Part shown: positions 58,603 through 64,000 of the stretch, piece after piece
Layout: the number at the start of each line of letters is the position of its first letter
How positions within the stretch are numbered: position 1 is the stretch's first letter
NCBI RefSeq assembly: GCF_000009625.1
Contig: NC_002678.2
Span: 1,674,001 to 1,738,000 of the forward strand
Direction: 5' to 3'
DNA: 64,000 nt
DNA from: Mesorhizobium japonicum MAFF 303099
GTDB taxonomy: Bacteria > Pseudomonadota > Alphaproteobacteria > Rhizobiales > Rhizobiaceae
Notes under the pieces: generated by a model
Databases searched by the model: none
What the model was told of the DNA's origin: nothing
What the model saw: the letters and a program-made list of their open reading frames with translations, nothing else
Program-made: the position numbers and the translations under genes

Positions 58603-60579
58603 GTGGCGGCATCGTTTCGGCCTGATATACAGGGATTGCGCGCGCTGGCGGTCGGCGGCGTCGTGGCCTATCATTTCGGCCTCACCGCACTGCCGGGCGG
58701 CTTTGCCGGCGTCGACATCTTCTTCGTCATTTCCGGCTGGCTGATCACCACGCACCTGATGGGCGAGATCACCGAGACCGGCCGGCTCGACCTCTGGCGT
58801 TTCTATGCCAGGCGCGCCCGGCGCCTTCTGCCGGCGGCGCTGTTCGTCATCCTGGCGACGCTTGGCCTTGGCTATTTCATCCTGGCGCCGCAGGAGCAGG
58901 CGCTCTATTCGCGCGGCGCCATGTTCGCCTCGGCCTACGCCATCAATCTATGGCTGCTGCGCTGGTCGTTCGACTATTTCGCCGCGGATGCCTTGAGCAA
59001 TCCCTTCATCCATTTCTGGTCACTGTCGGTGGAAGAGCAGTTCTATCTCGTCTGGCCGGCGCTGTTGCTGTTCGCTGCCTGGCTGCGCCCGGGTCGGCGC
59101 ATGGCTGTGGTGGTGATCGGCGTCGCCGGCCTCGCCTCCTTCGCCGCTTGCTTGTGGCTCACCAGCCTCTCACCGGCCTGGGCCTTCTACTTCTCGCCGC
59201 TGCGCGCCTGGGAGTTCGCCGCCGGCGGCCTGGCGACGCTGGCGCCGGCGGCCTTGTGGCGGCAGCGGCCATGGCTACGATCGGCGCAGGGCTGGCTCGG
59301 CCTGGCGCTGATCGCAGCGGCCTATCTCAGCTTGAGCGAAGACCTGCCCTTCCCCGGCTGGTACGCGCTGTTGCCGGTGGCAGGCACGGTGCTGGTGCTG
59401 CTGAGCGGCGCCGGCGAAGAACACGACGAGCAGCCAGCCAGGCCGGCTCGCTGGCAGGCCCTCGCGCCCGCTTCCCTGCTTTCGCTAGCGCCCCTGCAGT
59501 GGGTCGGCACGCTCTCCTATTCGCTCTATCTCTGGCACTGGCCGGTCATCGTCTATGCCGGCATGCTGGCGCCGGATCTCACCACCCCGCAGCGCTTCGG
59601 CTGCGGCGCGCTGGCGCTGGCGCTGGCATTCCTGACCTATCATTTGATCGAGAACCCGGCGGGGCGCGGCGGCTGGCTGACCGTTGGCAAATGGGCGCTC
59701 GCCCCCGCACTGGCCCTGACAAGTGTGGGCGTGGCGGCGGCCTATGCCAACGCGCATCTGGCGACACGCAACATCGACCCCGCCCAGCGCGGCATCGAGC
59801 GGGCCGCCGAACAGCCCTCCATCGCGCGCGCCGTCGACAAGAACTGCCTGCTCGACTTCCACACGGTGAAGCCCAAACCCTGCACTTTCGGCCCGGCCGA
59901 CGCCGCCCAGACCATCGTGCTGTTCGGCGATTCGCACGCCGACCACTGGTCGACGCCGCTGGTCGAGGCGGCCAAGCGCAACGGCACCAAGGTGGTCACC
60001 TATCTCAAATCCTCCTGCCGCGCCTCGCGGCTTTCGACCTTCAACACGGTGCTGAAGCGCGACTACACCGAATGCGACGCCTGGCGCGAACAGGCGATCG
60101 CGGACATCATCCGCCGCAAGCCGCGCCTGGTGGTGATCTCGGAATTCTCGATCGGTAACCTGACGCGCGACATGCCCGCCGCGGGCCGCAAGGCCGAGAC
60201 CGCGCGCTGGCAGGCCGGCCTGCGCTCCACGCTGCAGGCCTTCAGCCAGGCCGGCGTCGAGACCGCCGTCATCCGCGACACGCCGATCGACGACAGTTTC
60301 GCCGATTCCTGCGTGGCGCGTGCGCTATGGTGGCGCGAAGCCCCCTCGCGCTGCGACACGCCGAGGGCCGAGGCCGCCAACGACAACGCCGCGGCGCAAG
60401 AGCGCGCCGTGGTCAAAAGCATGCCCGACACGCGCTATGTCGACCTCACCGACCGCTTCTGCGGTCCGACGGAGTGTCACGTATTCATCGGCGGTAAACT
60501 CGCTTTCCGTGACCGGCATCATCTGGCGACAGCATTTGCCGAGACGCTGGAGGGCCCGTTGGAGAAGGCGCTGTTTTGA
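58603..60579 (+). CDS. Membrane acyltransferase with SGNH domain (OatA-like)
   Basis: 658 residues from GTG 58603, with GAAGGAG 5 nt upstream. The acyltransferase-3 half (about 1-360) begins FRPDIQGLRALAVGGVVAYHFG and has FFVISGWLITTHL, PFIHFWSLSVEEQFYLVWP and ten or so membrane helices. The periplasmic SGNH domain (about 400-650) has VLFGDSHADHW (nucleophile Ser) and a C-terminal D-x-x-H (FRDRHHLATAF). It O-acetylates a cell-surface polymer such as peptidoglycan or polysaccharide. Confidence 0.9.
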   Translation: MAASFRPDIQGLRALAVGGVVAYHFGLTALPGGFAGVDIFFVISGWLITTHLMGEITETGRLDLWRFYARRARRLLPAALFVILATLGLGYFILAPQEQALYSRGAMFASAYAINLWLLRWSFDYFAADALSNPFIHFWSLSVEEQFYLVWPALLLFAAWLRPGRRMAVVVIGVAGLASFAACLWLTSLSPAWAFYFSPLRAWEFAAGGLATLAPAALWRQRPWLRSAQGWLGLALIAAAYLSLSEDLPFPGWYALLPVAGTVLVLLSGAGEEHDEQPARPARWQALAPASLLSLAPLQWVGTLSYSLYLWHWPVIVYAGMLAPDLTTPQRFGCGALALALAFLTYHLIENPAGRGGWLTVGKWALAPALALTSVGVAAAYANAHLATRNIDPAQRGIERAAEQPSIARAVDKNCLLDFHTVKPKPCTFGPADAAQTIVLFGDSHADHWSTPLVEAAKRNGTKVVTYLKSSCRASRLSTFNTVLKRDYTECDAWREQAIADIIRRKPRLVVISEFSIGNLTRDMPAAGRKAETARWQAGLRSTLQAFSQAGVETAVIRDTPIDDSFADSCVARALWWREAPSRCDTPRAEAANDNAAAQERAVVKSMPDTRYVDLTDRFCGPTECHVFIGGKLAFRDRHHLATAFAETLEGPLEKALF

Positions 60580-60769
60580 GGCGGTAAAGCGGTCTTCCCT
60601 CTCCCTTGTCGGAGAAGGGAAGAGCCACTCACCTAGCCTCGGCCAGTTCCGCCACATAGCGCTCAAGTGTATCTCTCCGCGCTCTGGTCTGGTCGGTGGA
60701 TCGTAAAATCCATGGAACAGGCCCGCCTCCCGAGAGTTATATTAGACCAACCTTGAAAAGGAGATAGCC

Positions 60770-61072
60770 ATGAAGAAGCTCCTGCTTGTCTCGGTTATCG
60801 CCATTGCTTCGGCGGCGGCGATGATCGCCCCGGCCGCCGCCCGCAGTCACGTCTTTATCGGCATCGGCGGCTACGACAATTATTACGGCAGTGACTATTA
60901 CGATCGCTATGGGGACTATGGTGGCGGGCGTTATGTCTATAGCCCCTACGACCCCTATGATGACGGTTACAGGCCGCGTTATTTCCACCGGCACCACCGT
61001 TGCCATATCGAAGTGATCAATCACTGGCGTCATCATCACAGGATCGTCGAGGAAGTCCGCGTCTGCGGATAA
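60770..61072 (+). CDS. Tyr/Gly/Asp-rich exported protein
   Basis: 100 residues. A signal peptide (MKKLLLVSVIAIASAAAMIAPAAA) precedes a low-complexity part dominated by Y-D-x-Y and G-Y units (about 33-70: YDNYYGSDYYDRYGDYGGG), then a His-rich segment (HRHHRCHIEVINHWRHHHR) with a C-terminal cysteine. AAGGAG lies upstream. Such small envelope proteins are common in Rhizobiales; function unknown. A terminator follows. Confidence 0.75.
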   Translation: MKKLLLVSVIAIASAAAMIAPAAARSHVFIGIGGYDNYYGSDYYDRYGDYGGGRYVYSPYDPYDDGYRPRYFHRHHRCHIEVINHWRHHHRIVEEVRVCG

Positions 61073-61090
61073 TCTGATCCCCGTGAACTG

Positions 61091-61120
61091 ATCCGGCCGG
61101 CATCGCCGGCCGGATTGTTT
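61091..61120 (+). terminator. Rho-independent terminator
   Basis: ATCCGGCCGG (61091-61100) and CCGGCCGGAT (61106-61115) form a perfect 10-bp stem with a 5-nt loop, followed by TGTTTC. It lies between the secreted Tyr-rich gene and the converging gene ending at 61131. Confidence 0.75.
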
Positions 61121-61130
61121 CGCGCCCCCC

Positions 61131-61727
61131 TCACCGCCCCATCATCATCATCCCATAGTGCACCGCCAGCAGGTCCAGCCCGACCTTCAACAGCTTCGTC
61201 ACCACATCCCTGCCCTCGCCCGTCTGTTCCGCCAGGCTCTTGATCGAGCCGCCGGCGCAGCAGACTTGTCGCACCACGGCAGCCACTTCCCAATGCCCCA
61301 GTGCCCTGGTGGCGGCGGCATGCGCCCGGCCGGCGTCGAGCACGCTGTCGGCGATGCCGCCGCCCTTGCGGCCGCCGTCGACGCGCTCGGTCCAGCGCAT
61401 CGGCTTCACGCTCGCCTGCTGGCTGCACTGGAAATCCTCGCGATAACGCTGGCCGGCCTCGCGCTGCTGGCGCGACAGCGAGGTGATGCCGAGGAGCGGA
61501 TCGACATTGCGCACCCGCACGATGCCGCCGGTGGAGGTGTAGCCGTCATTCGACACTTCATAGACGCGCCGTGCTTCAGCCGTGCCGGCGGCCAGCCGCT
61601 TGCGGCCGAAGGCGTCGTCGCTGAGCGCGAAATCATGGCCGAGCTCGCGGCGGATGCGCACCTGCTCGGCCTCACCCTTCGGCAGTTTCGGCGCCTGCGG
61701 TTTGGCGGCTTTGGCTTTTTTGGGCAT
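61131..61727 (-). CDS. DUF6456-like protein
   Basis: 198 residues. The C-terminal half (about 90-190) has YREDFQCSQQASVKPMRW, ERVDGGRKGGGIADSVLDAG, ALGHWEVAAVVRQVCC and the helix TGEGRDVVTKLLKVGLDLLAVHYG, which I recall as the DUF6456 region found in alphaproteobacterial phage-like or regulatory proteins. The N-terminus is Lys/Pro-rich. Possibly DNA-associated. Transcribed after the two short genes upstream in the same direction. Family name is tentative. Confidence 0.6.
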   Translation of the reverse strand: MPKKAKAAKPQAPKLPKGEAEQVRIRRELGHDFALSDDAFGRKRLAAGTAEARRVYEVSNDGYTSTGGIVRVRNVDPLLGITSLSRQQREAGQRYREDFQCSQQASVKPMRWTERVDGGRKGGGIADSVLDAGRAHAAATRALGHWEVAAVVRQVCCAGGSIKSLAEQTGEGRDVVTKLLKVGLDLLAVHYGMMMMGR

Positions 61728-61775
61728 GGGGTGGCTCCTTGGGTTTTGGGGTGGTGTTTTTGGTTAGAGAGATCA

Positions 61776-62081
61776 TCAAGCAATCACCGGCCTCGCGGGC
61801 GCTTGCACCGCTCGCCGCGCCAGCAACTCGCGCATCGTCCGCCGCTCCCGCACCTCGATGCAGAGCTGCGCGCTTGACGGGCAGAACTGGGCGTTGCCGG
61901 TCTTAACCTCGCCGCGCACGAAGCGCTGGATGGCCGCCTGCAGATCGGCAAGCTCGGCGTCGCGCACCGCGCCGAGATAGCCGCGCATCTGCATCTCGAC
62001 GTCAGTCAGGGCGGATTGCGGGAAGCATGAGAACATCGCGGCCAGCGCCTTCGTCGCCTGCTGCAGTTCGGCTGCGGTCAT
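61776..62081 (-). CDS. Short hypothetical protein of a phage-replication-like group
   Basis: 101 residues from the ATG at 62081. MTAAELQQATKALAAMFSCFPQSALTDVEMQMRGYLGAVRDAELADLQ... is helical and soluble with a late basic RERRTMREL segment. It overlaps the DUF1376 gene by 80 bp in another frame, typical of compact phage gene packing. Similar short proteins sit after replication initiators in lambdoid phages, but no homologue is certain. Confidence 0.55.
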   Translation of the reverse strand: MTAAELQQATKALAAMFSCFPQSALTDVEMQMRGYLGAVRDAELADLQAAIQRFVRGEVKTGNAQFCPSSAQLCIEVRERRTMRELLARRAVQAPARPVIA

Positions 62082-62700
62082 GGCTGCGGATCTCCTCGAT
62101 GATGGCGTTGGCGGCGTCGGTGTGGGTTTTCGGCCGCTGCCAGCCGGACTTCTTCCCCGAAAAACCGGGAGTTGGTGTGTTCCTGCCCGCAGGAGGCAAA
62201 TGCTGCGCATTTTCAGGGGAAGACACACCCATCCCTTTCTCTTCACGAGCCGAAAAATGCTGCGCATTTTCAGGGGAAAAAGCGGAAGCTTTTTCACTCT
62301 GGTTTCTGGAGTCTGGAGAATGCCGCGGCAAAGCGCCGGCATTTGCCGCCCCATGCGCCTTTGTTTTCAGGGCGGTAACGGCGCCGCCGCGTGCGCCGGC
62401 GGCGGCCCTCGCCTCGCTTTTGACCTGCGCCTTGTGCAATTCCCTGGTCAGCCTCTTGTGGCCGATCTCGCCCGCCTCGCGCTCGAAGAAGCTCAACAGA
62501 TCGGCGCTGATGGCGCGCCATCTTTTCAGGGAAAGGCGCGCGACCCGCGCCAGCTTGGCGTCATCGTCGGGCAGCCGGCCGCCGGCGTTCCACATCGCCA
62601 TCAGGATGAGCATGTAGGCGCCGATCTGCTCGGTGGAGAGTTGCAACGTGTCGCCGACGAAATCGGAGACGTAGAGCTGCATGAAGGGCCGCTCGCTCAT
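62002..62700 (-). CDS. DUF1376 (YdaU-like) replication-associated protein
   Basis: 232 residues. The N-terminus FMQLYVSDFVGDTLQLSTEQIGAYMLILMAMWNAGGRLPDDDAKLARVARLSLKRW matches DUF1376, found in prophage replication loci and the YdaU protein. The second half is low complexity with two SPENAQH units coded by a 24-bp direct repeat (62198-62221 and 62255-62278). It probably helps load replication proteins. No other phage genes are adjacent, so this looks like a relic or captured module. Confidence 0.75.
   Translation of the reverse strand: MSERPFMQLYVSDFVGDTLQLSTEQIGAYMLILMAMWNAGGRLPDDDAKLARVARLSLKRWRAISADLLSFFEREAGEIGHKRLTRELHKAQVKSEARAAAGARGGAVTALKTKAHGAANAGALPRHSPDSRNQSEKASAFSPENAQHFSAREEKGMGVSSPENAQHLPPAGRNTPTPGFSGKKSGWQRPKTHTDAANAIIEEIRSHDRSRTAAGDEGAGRDVLMLPAIRPD
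62198..62278. repeat. 24-bp direct repeat inside the DUF1376 gene
   Basis: AAATGCTGCGCATTTTCAGG plus GGAA occurs at 62198-62221 and 62255-62278, 57 bp apart. The unit contains the near-palindrome AAATGCTGCGCATTT. On the coding strand it gives SPENAQH twice. Confidence 0.75.
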
Positions 62701-62786
62701 GCCGGCCCCATGTCTGCACGCAAGCTAATGGAACCAGCCGCCGGCCTGCACGTTATGACGCGTCGATGCCAAGGGGAGGTTTGCCG

Positions 62787-63068
62787 ATGACGGCGTTCAT
62801 GCCGATTACGCTGCGCTTTTGCGACAACAAGACCATGCTGGTCGGCTCGGTGGCCGACGCCGAGACGGCATTGCGACACCAGTGGCCCGACAAGACTGCA
62901 CCCGCCTTTCTCGAAGCCGCAAGGCTGGTCCGGCTGTCGGTCGAGGGCAGTTGCTGCCCACGCACCGCCTTCGAGGCCTTCAGCAAGACTGCCAGGCAAC
63001 AGGGCATATTGGTGGTGAAGCCGAGAAGCCGCGCGCATGACTGGCTCGACGCCGCCGCCGGCCCGTGA
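62787..63068 (+). CDS. DUF982-domain protein
   Basis: 93 residues from ATG 62787, with AAGGGGAGG upstream. It opens TAFMPITLRFCDNKTMLVGS, then SVADAETALRHQWPDKTAPAFLEAARL and TAFEAFSKTARQQGILVV, the DUF982 helical pattern widespread in rhizobia. Function unknown. A second DUF982 gene follows in the same direction at 63144. Confidence 0.8.
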   Translation: MTAFMPITLRFCDNKTMLVGSVADAETALRHQWPDKTAPAFLEAARLVRLSVEGSCCPRTAFEAFSKTARQQGILVVKPRSRAHDWLDAAAGP

Positions 63069-63143
63069 CGCCGGGGCGATGCAACCGCGTGGCGGCCTTG
63101 CGCGTTTATAAGCGCGGGCTTTATAGTCTCGCTGAGATCGAAG

Positions 63144-63470
63144 GTGAACGCCGTGGGTACGCTGAAAACCGGAGTGCCGCTCAAAGTCAGCTTGGAAGGG
63201 CAGGTCGAGGAGATCGACAGCGTCAGCGACGCGGCAGATTTCCTGCAGCGCTGGCCGATCGAGCGGCGCGGTCACATCTACCGCAGCGCGCTCAACGCCT
63301 GCAGTGCCGCGATCGCCGCGCAGATCTCCGAATCCGACGCGATAAAGGTGTTCACCGGCTTTGCCCGCGTGTCCGGCATCCTGGTTGCCGAAGGTGGCCC
63401 GCCGATGCGGCTGGAGGCGCGGACCGTGCAAAGCCGCATGCCCAAACAGGGCCGGCAGATACCGAAATAG
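63144..63470 (+). CDS. DUF982-domain protein
   Basis: 108 residues from GTG 63144. VPLKVSLEGQVEEIDSVSDAADFLQRWPIERRGHIYRSALNACSAA... AIKVFTGFARVSGILV follows the same pattern as the previous gene, with a longer basic tail. The pair is probably a local duplication and may be cotranscribed (75 bp apart). Function unknown. Confidence 0.78.
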   Translation: MNAVGTLKTGVPLKVSLEGQVEEIDSVSDAADFLQRWPIERRGHIYRSALNACSAAIAAQISESDAIKVFTGFARVSGILVAEGGPPMRLEARTVQSRMPKQGRQIPK

Positions 63471-63472
63471 GC

Positions 63473-64000
63473 TCACTGGCAAACCCGCCGCTGAAACCGC
63501 TCCTGGTGGTAGCCGCAGTAGCTTTTCTGCCCCTTGGTTCGCATGCCGCAGCACAGCATATCGGCGCCGGGCCGGCCGCCTGGCGGGTCGTTTTCCGGAT
63601 CCTCTTCCAGCGTCAGGTCGAGCGGCGCGCGGCAGCGATCGAACAGGCAGGCGATGAAGCGCATCGCCACGCCATGCGGCTGGCGGCCGATCGGTCCACG
63701 CTGCGGCGCCGGCACTTCCAGACGATAGGCTTCGCCATCGGCGATCAGCACGCCCACTTCGCGCACGAACAGGCGCGTCGGCAGCCAGGCCGGCGAGGAA
63801 TCGCGCCTGGGCCGCGCCTTGTTCTTGCGCCCGCCCTCGGCGGCATAGACGCCGGCGCGCTTTTGCGCCACCGTCTCGCCGCTGGCCCTGCCATTTGCCC
63901 GCTTTGCGGCCGCCGGCTTGCGCATTGTCCTTTCGCCGGCGCCTTGTCTCGCGACCGGCGGCATCCCCCGGCCATTGGCAAAGCCGATCGCGCCCAGCAT
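63473..64000 (-). CDS. GcrA-like protein, N-terminus beyond the window
   Basis: The gene continues past the right edge; 175 residues are visible. The C-terminal part has CLFDRCRAPL, then DMLCCGMRTKGQKSYCGYHQERF, resembling the Cys/His-rich end of GcrA cell-cycle regulators. The middle is basic and Ala/Gly-rich. GcrA normally begins with a WTDE-type HTH, which would lie outside the window. Assignment is tentative, and another zinc-containing DNA-associated protein is possible. Confidence 0.5.
   Translation of the reverse strand: MLGAIGFANGRGMPPVARQGAGERTMRKPAAAKRANGRASGETVAQKRAGVYAAEGGRKNKARPRRDSSPAWLPTRLFVREVGVLIADGEAYRLEVPAPQRGPIGRQPHGVAMRFIACLFDRCRAPLDLTLEEDPENDPPGGRPGADMLCCGMRTKGQKSYCGYHQERFQRRVCQ

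Noticed and set aside
62697..63554. A 285-codon open frame antisense to the two DUF982 genes
   Set aside because: No domain, and the plus strand carries two DUF982 genes with good SDs.
1..64000. CRISPR arrays, tRNA or rRNA genes, insertion sequences with transposases
   Set aside because: None was recognised: the repeats seen are short, palindromic and not regularly spaced arrays, and no tRNA-like cloverleaf, rRNA core or transposase motif was noticed.

Overview
The window reads as a chromosomal segment of a high-GC alphaproteobacterium of the Rhizobiales, most likely Mesorhizobium or a close relative. The inference rests on gene content: two small SyrA/ExoX-type exopolysaccharide repressor proteins, DUF1236 and DUF982 proteins, a probable GcrA-like protein at the right edge, a Ku/LigD end-joining locus, and short dispersed palindromic repeats of the kind common in mesorhizobia. 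No rRNA, tRNA, CRISPR array, transposase or integrase gene was recognised.

Region by region. 1-13 kb holds small secreted proteins, a dinucleotide-binding oxidoreductase/SDR pair, two glutathione transferases, a cupin/MarR divergent pair around a clear double-palindrome operator, an SDR without its catalytic Tyr/Lys, a LysR regulator, a protease-like PDZ protein without any catalytic triad residue, an ExoX-type protein and a sulfotransferase-like protein. 13-20.5 kb holds an outer-membrane beta-barrel, an amidohydrolase, a frameshifted isochorismatase-like gene, a mobile mystery protein A/B pair (HTH plus Fic) with repeated promoter sequences, a membrane-anchored WD40 propeller, exonuclease III and an alpha/beta hydrolase. 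20.5-26.4 kb is the non-homologous end-joining (NHEJ) region: ku is translationally coupled to a gene for a protein that looks like BRCT + MerR-type HTH + TPR, and lies downstream of a small GIY-YIG gene boxed in by dispersed repeats and of ligD, whose last codons come from one of those repeats.

26.9-40.2 kb is an exopolysaccharide cluster in several divergent transcription units: two CelD-like acyltransferases, a flippase, a GT4 glycosyltransferase, a DUF1972 glycosyltransferase, a GH5 glycanase, a VpsF-like polymerase, a GumC/ExoP-type co-polymerase with a degenerate kinase P-loop, and a glucosamine-IPC-transferase-like protein. Together these could build, flip, polymerise and trim a polysaccharide, but the priming transferase and outer-membrane exporter are not in view. 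40.2-51 kb holds an FAD monooxygenase, a LacI regulator divergent from a 2-hydroxyacid dehydrogenase, a second ExoX-type protein, stress genes (CsbD, large catalase) and many small proteins, including two small low-affinity-iron-permease-like membrane proteins. 51-57 kb is rich in regulators (Crp/Fnr, HTH, GntR, TetR) with a TetR-linked SDR/quinone-reductase unit and a degraded D-amino-acid dehydrogenase tail. 57-64 kb holds small secreted proteins, an OatA-like acyltransferase, and a phage-replication-like group (DUF1376, a short protein, a DUF6456-like protein) beside two DUF982 genes and the GcrA-like fragment.

All assignments come from reading the sequence and from recalled family signatures; no database search was run. 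Start codons were chosen by Shine-Dalgarno (SD) spacing and family N-termini, and several remain ambiguous as noted.
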